Assembly: GCF_042477335.2 (NCBI RefSeq)
Contig: NC_091248.1
Coordinates: 121,418,501 to 121,482,500 of the forward strand
Length of the DNA: 64,000 nt
DNA from: Ovis canadensis
Taxonomy: Eukaryota; Chordata; Mammalia; Artiodactyla; Bovidae
Reading direction: 5' to 3'
Positions 46,562 through 59,251 of the stretch are shown here, one piece after another (the stretch's first letter is position 1; the number at the start of each line of letters is the position of its first letter). The notes beneath the pieces are model-generated. The model was not told the origin of the DNA. It saw nothing but the letters and a program-made list of their open reading frames with translations, and did no database searches. The position numbers and the translations under genes were made by a program.

Positions 46562-48109
46562 GTAAAAGACTACATAAAATTCTCCTGGTTGCTGAAATAA
46601 AAAGTTTAGGATTTGCCCCTGATTTTTTTTTCATCTCTATATCAAACAAATCCTATCAGATCTGCCTCGCAAATATACTAGTATCTTATGCCCAATTACC
46701 ACGTCCAAAGCTTCCACTTAAGGACAAGCCCTCTGCTTGTACTCAGTTTAAGACAGTAGCCTCTTACTGCTCTCTTCCACTCTAGTCTCTTTCAACCCCA
46801 TTCTTTACATAATAGTCCAGAAGATGTTTGAAAACATAAGTTATCTTGCTCCTCTGTTTAATACCCTCTAATGGTTTCAGTTACATTTGGATGATATCCA
46901 AATTTCTTACCATTGCCCACATGACTTTCTTGATCTTATCCTTTACATAACAGCATGTTAAAGGCTGAAATTTCTACCAGGTGCAAAGATTTAATGAAAG
47001 GAGATTTCAGACTGAGTTGCCAGTTCACAGTATGCAGATGTTCAAAGGAAACGGACATAAACCTTTCATAAGTCTTGAAACTCTTTGATAAAATAAAAGA
47101 GTTGAGACAGTAGACGAGAGAAGATTTTGTGAGAAATATTTAGAAAATCCTACATTGTGAGTCCAACTCCACATTCTACCAAGAAAGACTAGGAATGTCT
47201 CCTCCTCCCCTCAAACCTGGTGGTGGTTGGGAGCTTCCATGGGGCCACACACAAAACTTACTGGGTTATTTCTTCTGTTGGGAAACAGACTAGGGTCTTG
47301 CTTCTGCCTGTAGGACTAAGAGAATGAGAAAAAAGCTGGGTGATTTTGGGGACAGAGTCAGGAGAATAATGGCTACATTAGGCCTGGGGGGCAGGGTTAA
47401 TGGCCAGCTGTGGGCCTCAAGAGGAGAGCTTGTGTGTGACGGTGTCCTGAGATCTGACTAACAGGGCTGTCCAGTGGAGTGTGGCAGCTCCTGCTGCAAC
47501 TCTTGGTGGTCAATTCCCCGAAACTGAGGAAGGAGTCCTGAGGGATTACTCAAAATAGAGATTTTTTGCCCCAGCACACAGAACTGCAGAGAGAGGGCTC
47601 AGTAGGGAACCTCCAGAGTCCTGAAAAATCCTATGAGGGAGAGAGTCAGCATTAAACCTCCACCAGGCCTGGGAAACACAAAGCCAGATTACTTTGGTTC
47701 TAGTCCAAAAGAGACCCTTCTTCCTCCTTTACCAGTCTCCATCTGCATCGGCCAATCTCAGAGGGGTCGAAGCTATAGTTATCTAGTTTTGATCTACTGC
47801 ATTGAAATGTCCAATTTCTGGCTTGCGGCTGCTTTGTGACTTGAAGCGATCTTGGGACGACCTGTTTGACAGAGTGAAAAGTAAATTCATACGACATGCT
47901 GGAGTTCTTTCTTTCTGGCTGGAGAAGTTTCCCTTGCTGAATAAAGTTGGAAGAAGTGGTAGAAGAGAATGAGTAAAACTATGGTGTGATAGTATTATGA
48001 GTACAGCCAGCTCCCTATGGCAAAGGCTCTGCTTGTTTGATCCCTCACATTATCCCCTGAGAAAGCCTTCCCCAGCCTATAGGTTTAAAGGAGCAACATT
48101 TTTTTCTCC
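46562..48109. other. Gene-free interval
   Basis: Bases 46700-46960 may be an old L2 stretch. The remainder is unassigned, with no supported frame. Confidence 0.4.
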
Positions 48110-48340
48110 GCCTGTTCTTCAGCAATTTTACTCTTGTTTTTTCTTCAAAGCACTGACTACAGTGTGAAAGTATCTTGTTCAGCTGTTTGCTTATTGTCAG
48201 TTGTCTTCCCTTGGTTCCATAAAAGCAGGAATCCTTTCTCTTTGCCTCACTGCTATATCTACCTACTGACTACAATAGGTGCCCTGTGTATATAAGTGCT
48301 CACTAAGTAATTTTTGAGTGAATGAATGAGTAAAAACTAT
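48110..48340 (+). repeat. L2-like ancient LINE 3' end
   Basis: TTCAAAGCACTGACTACAG, then TAAAAGCAGGAATCC, and GTGCTCACTAAGTAATTTTTG followed by GAATGAATGAG, matches the sense end of L2. Confidence 0.6.
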
Positions 48341-48639
48341 AGGTCAAAGAGTGGGAAAAATGCACATTCATCCCACTTCAATGGGGTTTTTGTTTTCACA
48401 CAATTATTCATTCATCCTGTGGTGGTAACAACGGTCACATTATTTGTATGACTAACTTTTTTAGTTGACACCTTCATGAAAAAGTCATATTACAAAAGGA
48501 AACACAAACATTAAGGAAGTTTTAAACAAACATGGAGGCAGGACCAGTTTGAAGTATTCAACCAAAAACATTTGACTGTAGATCGATTCGAATCTATTTT
48601 TACTCAATAATATATTTTTACTTTTCAACATGGTCTCTC

Positions 48640-49160
48640 AAACATCTCTCTTTACCGTTCGTACTGGAGGGCAGGACTCACATATGCCCAGTAAGCTAAG
48701 GAATCTCAGTGTGGGGGACACACTCCAAATTGGCCCCCCAGGACCCTCATCCCTGGAAAGTGCACCTTTGTGGAACCCCCTTCCTATGAGTGTCCATGGT
48801 GACTGCAAGTTCCTTCTATCTAATAGAATATGGTAGAGGTGATAGAATGTTGTTCCATGATTATGATATGGTTGTTAACCCACATCTTTCTAGCCAGCTC
48901 TTCTCTTAGGGACTCTCTTTGCTGGCTTGAGCTGTTATGTTGAAACAGTTCACTTGGTAAAGACTGAGGGTGCCCACCAGGATCTGAGGGCAGCCTTCAA
49001 CTGACCCCCAGCAAGAAGCAGATACCCTCAATTCCACAACAACAAAGGAAGAAATTCTCTTACTGGAAACATAAACTCCACTTAAACCATTATCAATCAT
49101 TAACACTCCAGGGTCCATGAAGGATTTAATAAGAGGTTTGGTAGAAGGGTGGATCAAAGA
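48640..49160 (+). repeat. MaLR/MLT-like LTR remnant
   Basis: TTCTATCTAATAGAATATGG followed by AGAGGTGATAGAATGTTG, and GACCCCCAGCAAGAAGCAG, is the typical order of an ancient MLT-class LTR. Diverged, and the family is uncertain. Confidence 0.4.
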
Positions 49161-49389
49161 ATCTGACCTTGAAGGGGATGACTGCTCTAGGTGAGAATAG
49201 ATCTGTAACAGGAAAACTCAACTGGAGATATATCCCTCCGGCATCACCACTTTCCTGGGTCTTGGCCATATGAATTGTTTCCCATATACTTAATGTCTTT
49301 ACAAAGATCTGATGAGGAGAGATGTGTTTCTGGAGCCCAAAGGTGGAATAAGAGGGATGAGGTTGTCAACAGAATCAATAAACAGTCTA

Positions 49390-49870
49390 TCATAGGAATT
49401 GAAAAGAATTTTATTCAAGCCAAACTGAGGACTACAGCCCAGGAGACACAGATTCAAGAAGCACTTGAATTGTGTTCCTCTGGACTAAAATATGGGAGAA
49501 GTTTGTATATAGGCAAAATCCACTAAGTTACATAAATTGTTTGTCAAGAATTAAGATCGGAACTGGCAAGTAATAGTGCTTGTTAAGCAAAAATAGGTTG
49601 AGCTCTGAAATGGTTGCAAGGGGAAACCTTGAGACGGTTAAGACTGCAGTTGGCAGTTGTTAGCAGATACTGTTTTGGAAACCACTGTTGGTGTCCTTTG
49701 AATTTGATATAGTTCATAAAATTCAAGTTCTTGGCAAAGCAAGAACGTGTTTGAAACCCCATCCACGGTGGCCACCCAGCTCCATTTTAGATGCCTGAAC
49801 CACAGTTTTTATCTTATCAGAACAAAGAACAAACATCAAATATGACGGGGGTACATTCCTTCAAACTTTC
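49390..49870. repeat. Possible endogenous-retrovirus LTR fragment
   Basis: AAAGAATTTTATTCAAGCCA, then ACTGAGGACTACAGCCCAGG and GGGAAACCTTGAGACGG, has LTR-like character. No gag, pol or env frame is present nearby. Weak call. Confidence 0.3.
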
Positions 49871-50527
49871 AGGAGAGGAAGATTAGCACGCACACAGTGA
49901 GTCAGCATGTCCTTGGTTCCTGGGAAGGGACCCTCATTTTTGAACAAGTAACTAACATTGGCATCCTAGGAAGGGGGCAAGGCCTTTATTCCTGTCTTCA
50001 AAGTGGACATTCTAAACAATCTGGTAAATGCACTCTTTTTTTTTTTTTAAATGCTTAAAGTAGGTATACCGTGTGTGTCTGACAGGCGCTACAACAGGCC
50101 GTTCTAGTTGGTGTAAGGTTCAAGCCAAATCATGGATAAACCAGAATGACTTCCCCATACGTCAGTGCATGAAAATTCCTTCCTTCAGAGCTCAGTCACA
50201 GACACCCTGAACAACCCTCCACAATGACACTAACCATGGCCACGTGTAGGCAAAACCAAAGAAGGCAAATGGGGGGCAGTCAGTGGGCCTGATGGTAACT
50301 GAGCCTGGGGGGAAATTTGCATCCTCGCTGAGCTGAGATCACCTTCCTCTGAAGCCTGAGCATCCTCCTTCTAAGGGAGCTCTGGCTCAGATGCAGAGCC
50401 TGAGCTTTCTTCTCGCATCCCCAGAAAAGAGGGACTCTTCTCACATTCCCTGAAACAGGGACTGTGGATGGAGGAGGCAGGAGGCCAGGGACCAAGGCCT
50501 GGGGTGGTGACCGGAGGACGGGCCAAG
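49871..50527. other. 5' flank of TAS2R41
   Basis: No repeat was recognised in the last 600 bases or so before the TAS2R41 start, which makes this the most repeat-free gene flank of the window. No promoter element could be assigned by eye. Confidence 0.45.
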
Positions 50528-51463
50528 ATGCACCCAGAATTCACAGTCCTCTTCATGCTGCTCTTTGTCCTGCTGTGTATCCTGGGCCTCCTGGCCAATG
50601 GCTTCATTGTGCTGGTGCTGAGCAGAGAATGGGTGCGACGTGGGAGGCTGCTCCCCTCTGACCTGATCCTCTTTAGCTTGGGACTCTCCCGCTTCTGCCT
50701 GCAGTGGGTTGGAATGGGGAATAACTTCCACTATTTCCTGCATCTGGTCGACTACTGCAGTGGTCCCGCCCGGCAGTTCTTCGGTCTACCCTGGGTCTTC
50801 CTCAACTCCGTCACTTCCTGGTTTGGCTCCTGGCTCAGCGTCCTCTTCTGCATGAAGATTGCTAACTTTACCCACCCCGCCTTCCTCTGGCTAAAGTGGA
50901 GGCTCCCCAGGTGGGTGCCCTGGCTTTTGCTGGGCTCTCTGCTCACCTCCTTCACTGTCACCCTGCTTTTTTTTTCAGGGAACCATGCTTTGTATAAAGG
51001 GTCCTTCACTAGAAAACCTTTCAGGAACATGACCTATCATCAATGGAGCAGGATTCTGGAAATGTGCTATTTCCTGCCCCTGAAAATGATCACTCTTTCA
51101 GTTCCTGGCTCTGTTTCTCTGGCCTCGATTGCTCTGCTGATTCACTCTCTGGGGAGACACGCGTGGAGGATGCAGCGCAGTGGTCACAGCCTGCAGGATC
51201 CCGGTGGCCAGGCTCACACCAGAGCTCTGAAGTCACTAGTCTCCTTCCTTGTTCTTTATATTCTGTCTTTCGTGTCCCTGATCATTGATGCTGCAGGGTT
51301 CTGCTCCTCAGACAGTGACTGGTACTGGCCATGGCAAATTTTAGTCTACTCGTGCACTTCCATCCATCCCTTTATCCTCATCCTTGGCAACCTCAGGCTT
51401 CGAGGGGCATTTGGGCAGCTGATTTTGTTGGCCAGGGGCTTCTGGATGGCCGAGGTGGTGTGA
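50528..51463 (+). CDS. TAS2R41: Bitter taste receptor TAS2R41, intact
   Basis: A single-exon receptor of 311 residues, in the family range of about 300-320. It detects bitter compounds at the surface of taste cells and couples to gustducin-type G proteins. The start at 50528 gives MHPEF, alignable with other TAS2R41 N-termini, and has A at -3. The in-frame ATG at 50468 adds 20 residues, has a poor context and has no family support. Landmarks: TM1 NGFIVLVL (24-31), TM2 [16 protein letters not shown] (45-60), TM3 FLNSVTSW to [11 protein letters not shown] (91-117), WLKWR (121-125), ECL2 glycosylation site N167-M-T, TM5 LIHSLGRH (204-211), AHTRALKSL (229-237) in ICL3/TM6 and TM7 HPFILI (280-285), ending [11 protein letters not shown]. 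No lesion is visible. The nearest neighbours are a CHR SINE about 310 bases downstream and the OR fragment 11 kb on. The symbol is recalled from the distinctive [15 protein letters not shown] and LLARGFW segments. Confidence 0.95.
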   Translation: MHPEFTVLFMLLFVLLCILGLLANGFIVLVLSREWVRRGRLLPSDLILFSLGLSRFCLQWVGMGNNFHYFLHLVDYCSGPARQFFGLPWVFLNSVTSWFGSWLSVLFCMKIANFTHPAFLWLKWRLPRWVPWLLLGSLLTSFTVTLLFFSGNHALYKGSFTRKPFRNMTYHQWSRILEMCYFLPLKMITLSVPGSVSLASIALLIHSLGRHAWRMQRSGHSLQDPGGQAHTRALKSLVSFLVLYILSFVSLIIDAAGFCSSDSDWYWPWQILVYSCTSIHPFILILGNLRLRGAFGQLILLARGFWMAEVV

Positions 51464-51773
51464 TCCCCTTAACCAGTCCATCAGAAGAGGCTCAAGTGAG
51501 GATGACAGAGCCGCAGACCAAATACATGAAAATGTCCTCAATATCTGTTGGATCATATTGTGGGCTTTCTCCTTTGGGAAGGAGAGGAGGGGAGTAAAAT
51601 CTGGGAACTCTTTGAGCATAATTTCTTCCTGGAACACTGTTAAACTGTGGCCCCACAGGTCCCAGAGAGCCAGCATCATCCAGAAGGTCAGAATATAAAA
51701 ATTCTGTGTTATTCTCTCTCTTTGTATCCCCTCTGTTACGTGGAAGTCTTTGGTTAAAAAGTCGTAACTGCAC

Positions 51774-51963
51774 TCTCTTTAAAAAAAGTGATTTTATTTA
51801 TTTCTTTGTTTTTGGCTGTGCTGGGTCTCTGTTGCTGTACCGGCTTTTCTCTAGTTGTGGCACGTGGGCTTCTCATGTGGGATCCTCCCAGACCAGGAGT
51901 CAAAACTGTGTCTCCTGCATTGGCAGGTGGATTCTTTACCGCTGAGCCACTAGGGAAGCCCCC
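51774..51963 (-). mobile_element. CHR-type SINE with 9-bp duplication
   Basis: A reversed CHR: TTTTTGGCTGTGCTGGGTC to GAGCCACTAGGGAAGCC. TAACTGCAC at 51765-51773 and at about 51964-51972 brackets it. Confidence 0.85.
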
Positions 51964-51972
51964 TAACTGCAC

Positions 51973-52670
51973 CATCTTATCTCAGTTGTCTGCTGGGAAA
52001 TTAAGAAAAATCGTGTCTGTTACTGAACTAGTATGTGGCTGGGGAAGCAGTGACCTTCCTGAGGATAATATAATAGTCACTATGTGAGCCCCAAAGGACA
52101 GTAATTGTGGTGGGCAGTGGCCTGGGCTGCGAGACCCTTCTTTCTATGGGGATTCTTTTTCTCTTACCAAACTTGGACACTTCGATTTTAATTTTTATTA
52201 AAACTACTAGGCTTCTTCACAATACATTTTCTCCTTAATATTTCTGTTGTTCTGGTTTTGATTTTCTCTAAGTGACAGTCAGACTTTTCCCATGTTTATT
52301 CTTCCTTTGGAATCACATGTTGTGATTTTTCTTCTTTTTCAGATTATCTCAAACTTTTTCCTAAAGCAAATGTCTCAAAGTCACATGTGAATTAAATAAA
52401 TGAATTAAATAAACATGTACTTTTTATTCTGAAAAAAAAATAAAGAATTTCACTTAGTTTGTGTTCAAAATTGTTTAACTTCTTTTTTTTTTTAAAGAAT
52501 CACCCCATTAAATCTTATGTTTAACTATTTGTTTAAAACAGTTTGTTTCAATTACTACACAGAAGTTTTAAGAAATAATTTTGGAAAAAATTTTAATTAG
52601 AGTTAGGTGCCTCTAAGGCAGAATATAAAAAGTTTTTGGTAAAAGTATCAATGTGCATATTTCAGAGACT
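51973..52670. other. Gene-free AT-rich spacer
   Basis: No gene. Several A and T homopolymers (52431-52441, 52482-52494). Confidence 0.4.
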
Positions 52671-52681
52671 AACCTGCAACT

Positions 52682-55600
52682 TTTTTTTGCATTTCTTTTC
52701 CATGGGAATGGTCTTGATCCCTGTCTCCTGTACACTGTCATGAACCTCATTCCATAGTTCATCAGGCACTCTATCTATCAGATCTAGGCCCTTAAATCTA
52801 TTTCTCACTTCCACTGTATAATCATAAGGGATTTGATTTAGGTCATACCTGAATGGTCTAGCGGTTTTCCCTTCTTTCTTCAATTTAAGTCTGAATTTGG
52901 CAATAAGGAGTTCATGATCTGAGCCACAGTCAGCTCCTGGTCTTGTTTTTGTTGACTGTATAGAGCTTCTCCATCTTTGGCTGCAAAGAATATAATCAAT
53001 CTGATTTCAGTGTTGACCATCTGGTGATGTCCATGTGTAGAGTCTTCTCTTGTGTTGTTGGAAGAGGGTGTTTGCTATGACCAGTGCATTTTCTTGGCAA
53101 AACTCTATTAGTCTTTGCCCTGCTTCATTCCACATACCAAGGCCAAATTTGCCTGTTACTCCAGATGTTCCTTGACTTCCTACATTTGCATTCCAGTCCC
53201 CTATAATGAAAAGGACATCTTTTTTTGGGTGTTAGTTCTAAAAGATCTTGTAGCTCTTCATAGAACCATTCAACTTCAGCTTCTTCAGCATTACTGGTTG
53301 GGGCATAGACTTGGATAACTGTGATATTGAATGGTTTGCCTTGGAGACGAACAGAGATCATTCTGTCGTTTTTGAGATTGCATCCAAGTACTGCATTTCA
53401 GACTCTTTTGTTGACCATGATGGCTACTCCATTTCTTCTGAGGGATTCCTGCCTGCAGTAGTAGATGTAATGGTCATCTGAGTTAAATTCACCCATTCCA
53501 GTCCATTTTAGTTCACTGATTCCTAGAATGTTGACATTCACTCTTGCCATCTCTTGTTTGACCACTTCCAATTTGCCTTGATTCATGGACCTGACATTCC
53601 ACGTTCCTTTGCAATATTGCTCTTTACAGCATCGGATCTTGCTTCTATCACCAGTCACATCCACAACTGTGTATTGTTTTTGCTTTGGCTCCATCCCTTC
53701 ATTCTTTCTGGTGTTATTTCTCACTGATCTCCAGTAGCATATTGGGCACCTGCTGACCTGGGGAGTTCCTCTTTTGGTATCCTATCATTTTGCCTTTTCA
53801 TACTGTTCATGGGGTTCTCAAGGCAAGAATACTGAAGTGGCTTGCCATTCCCTTCTCCAGTGGACCACATTCTGTCAGGCCTCTCCACCATGACCTGCCC
53901 GTATTGGGTTGCCCCGCAGGCATGGCTTGGTTTCATTGAGTTAGACAAGGCTGTAGTCCTAGTGTGATTAGATTGACTAGTTTTCTGTGAGTATGGTTTC
54001 AGTGTGTCTGCCCTCTGATGCCCTCTTGCAACACCTACCATCCTACTTGGGTTTCTCTTACCTTGGCGTGGGGTATCTCTTCATGGCTGCTCCAGCAATG
54101 CAAAAAAGCAAAATGGCTGTCTGGGGAGGCCTTACAAATAGCTGTGAAAAGAAGAGAAGCGAAAAGCAAAGGAGAAAAGGAAAGATATAAGCATCTGAAT
54201 GCAGAGTTCCAAAGAACAGCAAGAAGAGATAAGAAAGCCTTCCTCAGCGATCAATGCAAAAACATAGAGGAAAACAACAGAAAGGGAAAGACTAGAGATC
54301 TCTTCAAGAAAATTAGAGATACCAAAGGAACATTTCATGCAAAGATGGGCTCGATAAAGGACAGAAATGGTCTGGAGCTAACAGAAGCAGAAGATATTAA
54401 GAGGAGATGGCAAGAATACATGGAAGAACTGTACAAAAAAGATCTTCATGACCCAGATAATCATGATGATGTGATCACTAATCTAGAGCCAGACATCTTG
54501 GAATGTTAAGTCAAGTGGGCCTTAGAAAGCATCACTACGAACAAAGCTAGTGGAGGTGATGGAATTCCAGTTGAGCTATTTCAAATCCTGCAAGATGATG
54601 CTGTGAAAGTGCTGCACACAATATGCCAGCAAGTTTGGAAAACTCAGCAGTGGCCACAGGAATGGGAAAGGTCAGTTTTCATTCCAATTCCAAAGAAAGG
54701 CAATGCCAAAGAATGCTCAAACTACCGCACAATTGCACTCATCTCACATGCTAGTAAAGTAATGCTCAAAATTCTCCAAGCCAGGCTTCAGCAATACGTG
54801 AACCGTGAACTCCCGGATGTTCAAGCTGCTTTTAGAAAAGGCAGAGGAACCAGAGATCAAATTGCCAACATCCGCTGGATCATGGAAAAAGCAAGAGAGT
54901 TCCAGAAAAACATCTATTTCTGCTTTACTGACTATGCCAAAGCCTTTGACTGTGTGGATCACAAGAAACTGTGGAGAATTCTGAAAGAGATGGCAATACC
55001 AGATCACCTAACCTGCCTCTTGAGAAATCTGTATGTAGGTCAGGAAGCAACAGTTAGAACTGGACATGAAACAACAGACTGGTTCCAGATAGGAAAATGA
55101 GTGCGTCAAGGCTGTATATTGTGACCCTGCTTATTTAACTTCTATGCAGAGTACATCATGAGACACGCTGGGCTGGAAGAAGCACAAGGTGGAATCAAGA
55201 TTGCTGGGAGAAACATCAATAACCTAAGATATGCAGATGACACCACCCTTATGGTAGAAAGTGAAGAGGACCTAAAAGCCTCTTGATGAAAGTGAAAGAG
55301 GAGAGTGAAAAAGTTGGCTTAAAGCTCAACATTCAGAAAATGAAGATCATGGCATCTGGTCCCATCACTTCATGGGAAATAGATGGGGAAACAGTAGAAA
55401 CAGTGTCAGACTTTATTTTTTTGGGCTCAAGAATCAGTGCAGATGGTGACTGCAGCCATGAAATTAAAAGACGCTTACTCCTTGGAAGAAAAGTGATGAC
55501 CAACCTAGATAGCATATTGAAAAGCAGAGACATTACTTTGCCAACAAAGGTCCTTCTAGTCAAGGCTATGGTTTTTCCTGTGGTCATGTATGGATGTGAG

Positions 55601-56013
55601 AGTTGGACTGTGAAGAAGGCTGAGGGCTGAAGAATTGATGCTTTTGAACTGTGGTGTTGGAGAAGACTCTTGAGAGTCCCTTGGACTGCAAGGAGATCCA
55701 ACCAGTCCATTCTGAAGGAGATCAGCCCTGGGATTTCTTTGGAAGGAATGATGCTAAAGCTGAAACTCCAGTGCTTTGGCCACCTCATGCGAAGAGTTGA
55801 CTCATTGGAAAAGACTCTGATGCTGGGAGGGATTGGGGGCAGGAGGAGAAGGGGACGACAGAGGATGAGATGGCTGGATGGCATCACCGACTCGATGGAC
55901 ATGAGTCTGAGTGAACTCCGGGAGATGGTGGTGGACAGGGAGGCCTGACGTGCTGCGATTCATGGGGTCGCAAGGAGTCGGACATGACTGAGCGACTGAA
56001 CTGAACTGCACTG
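52682..56013. mobile_element. Full-length-scale BovB with inverted 5' half (twin-priming structure)
   Basis: The left part (52682-54096) is BovB 5' and endonuclease sequence on the minus strand. The right part (54097-56013) is the BovB middle, RT and 3' end on the plus strand. In BovB order both parts meet at the same place, a GAAATGCAAAAAA stretch next to 52690 and 54098, so together they form one element of about 3.3 kb. AACCTGCAACT lies on both sides (52671-52681 and 56014-56024), an 11-bp target duplication around the composite. Coding remnants include the RT segment at 54603-55100 and the RYADDTTLMVES box near 55230. A TAA at 54507, a TGA at 55098 and a frameshift near 55275 kill it. Confidence 0.93.
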
Positions 56014-56024
56014 AACCTGCAACT

Positions 56025-57010
56025 GGATTCCTGATAAACAGAAATTTTAATTTCCTCTGAGAGTAAAAATAATTTCCTTACTGATCAGGGTATATGCTGC
56101 TGAGTGGATGTACACTCATGAACTAAAATCTTTGGGCAATTATTCTACACTTTAGCTTTAACTATTTTTTAATAAGTAATATGTTTACATTGTTGAAAAT
56201 TCAAAAAGTACTAAAGAGTATATATTTAAAAATCTCTCTCCTACTTTCCCCTTCTGAGATATTCTGAACAGTTTCAAGTCTGTCCTTCTAAAGATATTTT
56301 ATTCTATGACAGAAAGCCACGAATATCTAACAAACCTTTCAACTAATTTACTTACAAACTACTGTATTCCAGGTGCTATGCTTAGTCGCTCAGTCATGTC
56401 CAACTCTTTGCAACCAACTAGCCAGCTGAGTTATTACCTATCATCTGTGGCCTTTACACAAATGGCTGTACATGATTCACGCTTCTCTATACCTCACTGC
56501 TTCTGTTTAACAATACATGAATCTTGGAGATCTACACAAATGCACACACATACATTTCCTCACTTTTTTAGATGTACCACAGTTTTAAAAAATGTCACCT
56601 GCTTGTGGTCAGTTAAAGTTGCTTCCTGTCTTCTGCTATTAGAATATTGATAGCAACGGTGCAATGTTGGCCAACTCTTGTACATATGTCTCTGGTACCT
56701 GTACAAATTAACTATAGGATAAAGTCCATGAAATGGAGTTACTGGGTCAAATGGTGTGTGCATTTCTAATTTTGATGTGTTGCCCTCTATAGATTTTGAT
56801 CAATTTTCTTCCTCACTAGCAATTTATGAGTGTGCTTATTTTTACACTTTTCATTTTTTTTGGCCAGTGAAAGGTGGCATATTAGTGTAGTTGTAATTTG
56901 CAAAACTTATTTTGAGTAAGGTTTATCATTATTTTATATGTGTAGAGCCATTTGTTTTTATTCTCTGTGAAAAGCCTATATCTTTGTTTAATTTTGAATT
57001 TGGATTTTGG
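56025..57010 (-). mobile_element. Diverged L1-like sequence with a Bov-A scrap
   Basis: Text near 56710-56790 (ATGGAGTTACTGGGTCAAATG, then TTGATGTGTTGCCCTC) resembles reversed L1 3' sequence. A 45-base Bov-A scrap (GCTTAGTCGCTCAGTCATGTCC type) lies at 56371-56417. The frames are not coding. Confidence 0.45.
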
Positions 57011-57016
57011 CTTTTT

Positions 57017-57240
57017 TCTTCTTTTTTCTTTTTGGCTGGACTGGATTTCATTGCTGTGTGTGGTCTTCTCATCAGAACGGCTTCTCTTGTTGCTTAGCAC
57101 AGGTTCTAGGGCAAGGCAGGCTTCAGGAGTTGCATGGGTTTAGTAGCCCCATGGCATGTGGAATCTTCCCAGACCAGGGATTGAACTCATGTCCCCTGCA
57201 CTATAGGTGGACTGTTAACCACTGGACCACCAGGGAAGTC
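57017..57240 (-). mobile_element. CHR-type SINE
   Basis: TTTTTGGCTGGACTGG to GGACCACCAGGGAAGTCC, reversed, with the B-box-like AGGGATTGAACTC. Confidence 0.85.
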
Positions 57241-57545
57241 CTGGCTTTTTTCTTATTTGTTTGTAAGAACTCTTTACATTTCAGCAAAATTAGCTCAATT
57301 ATTTGATGTGAATGGCAAAACATTCCCCCACCCTCAATGTTTTTATCTTACTTTATTCTTGATTCTAATGTTAATTTTTAAAAGCATCTTTATTTTGAAA
57401 TAATAGTAGACTCACAGAAAGTTACAAAAAGAGTAGAATCCTAGGTACTATTCAGCTAGCTTTCTCCAGTGATAACATCTTATGCAGCTATAGTACAATA
57501 TCAAAACTGTTAACAGTTTCCACTAATTTTTTTACCCTGCATTCA

Positions 57546-58816
57546 GAAAGGCAATGCCAAAGAATGCTCAAACTACTGCACAATTTACTCATCTTACATG
57601 CTAGTAAAGTAATGCTCAAAATTCTCCAAGCCAGGCTTCAGCAATACGTGAACCGTGAACTCCCGGATGTTCAAGCTGGTTTTAGAAAAGGCAGAGGAAC
57701 CAGAGATCAAATTGCCAAGATCCACTGGATCATGGAAAAAGCAAGAGAGTTCCAGAAAACATCTATTTCTGCTTTATTGACTATGCCAAAGCCTTTGACT
57801 GTGTGGATCACAAGAAACTGTGGAAAACTCTGAAAGAGATGGGAATACCAGACCACCTGACTTGCCTCTTGAGAAACCTATATGCAGGTCAGGAAGCAAC
57901 AGTTAGAACTGGACATGGAACAACAGACTGGTTCCAAATAGGAAAAGGAGTACGTCAAGGTTGTATATTGCCACCCTGCATATTTAAATTATATGTAGTA
58001 GAGTACATCAATGAGAAACGCTGGGCTGGAGGAAGCACAAGCTGGAACCAAGATTGCCAGGAGAAGTATCAATAACCTCAGATATTCAGAGGACACCACC
58101 CTTATGGCAGAAAGTGAAGAAGAACTAAAGAGCCTCTTGATGAAAGTGAAAGAGGAGAGTGAAAAAGTTGGCTTAAAACTCAACATTCAGAAAACAAAGA
58201 TCATGGCATCTGGTCCCATCACTTCATGGGAAATAGATGGGGAAACAGTGGAAACAGTGTCAGACTTTTTTTTTCTGGGCTCCAACATCACTGCAGATGG
58301 TGACTGCAGCCATGAAATTGAAAGACGCTTACTCCTTGGAAGGAAGGTTTTGACCAACCTAGATAGCATATTCAAAAGCAGAGACATTACTTTGTCAACA
58401 AAGGTCTGACTAGTCAATGCTATGGTTTTTCCAGTAGTCATGTATGGATGTGAGACTTAAGAAAGCTGAGCGCCAGAGAACTGATGCTTTTGAACTGTGG
58501 TGTTGGAGAAGACTCTTGAGAGTCCCTTGGACTGCAAGGAGATCCAACCAGTCCATCCTAAAGGAGATCAGTCCTGGGTGTTCATTGGAAGGACTGATGT
58601 TGAAGGTGAAACTCCAATACTTTGGCCACCTCATGAGAAGAGCTGACTCATTTGAAAAGACCCTGATACTGGGAAAGATTGAGGGCAGGAGGAAAAGGGG
58701 ACGACAGAGGATGAGATGGTTGGATGGCATCACCGACTCAATGGACATGAGTTTGAGCGAACTCCAGGAGTTGGCAATGGTTGCAAAGAATTGGACATGA
58801 CTTAGTGACTGAGCAA
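57546..58816 (+). mobile_element. BovB LINE fragment, RT domain to 3' end
   Basis: Sense BovB from GGCAATGCCAAAGAATGCTC to GACTTAGTGACTGAGCAATA. The RT region is broken into frames (57564-57833, 57803-58075, 58011-58409, 58444-58800). The catalytic box reads RYSEDTTLMAES, so the YADD signature is mutated to YSED. No clear target duplication. Confidence 0.9.
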
Positions 58817-59241
58817 TAAAATCTAATTTTAGAATAATTGCGAAGATTTAATGTGTAATATATGTGTATGACATGTTAACAGTATTCATCATAATTTGTT
58901 AGTAGTATTATAATAATGCATAGTTAATGTTATTTTTAAAAATTATTTTTTGTATCTTCATCAGTATGAAAATAGTAGAGGAAACAGGAAGTGGCAAGGA
59001 GTTTTCTAGCCAGCAGGAAAGACCAGGCTTTCTTTCTCTTTCTCTGACTCTTTTTTTTTTCAATTTTTTGAGTTGCCAAGCAGTGCAAATATGCCAAGTG
59101 TGACTGAGATAAAGAAAAGCCACTTGTGGTGGATAAGAAATCACTGAGAAGGAAGTCTGATGCTGAAGAAGGCCACTGCAAGTTCACTAGAGGGTGTGAC
59201 TAAGAGAATAATTTACTTAAGTAGCATTTTGACATCAGCTA
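58817..59241. other. Gene-free spacer
   Basis: No gene or recognised repeat. Confidence 0.4.
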
Positions 59242-59251
59242 AGGAAGTAAG

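Noticed and set aside
49390-49870. A possible intact endogenous retrovirus
   Set aside because: Only LTR-like text is present. No gag, pol or env frame, no paired LTR and no primer-binding site could be seen.
50468-50527. An upstream in-frame ATG adding 20 residues to TAS2R41
   Set aside because: Its context is poor, the added residues do not look like a TAS2R N-terminus, and the downstream ATG aligns with the family start.
54018-54509. A 163-codon plus-strand open frame that looks like a novel gene
   Set aside because: It starts in inverted BovB 5' sequence and runs across the inversion point into BovB ORF2. The fusion frame is a by-product of the rearranged retrotransposon.
55333-55902. 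A 189-codon reverse open frame, the longest minus-strand ORF, with relatives at 19227, 44402, 58410 and 59213
   Set aside because: It is the antisense of the BovB 3' coding region. The same frame recurs at every BovB copy and has no independent family.
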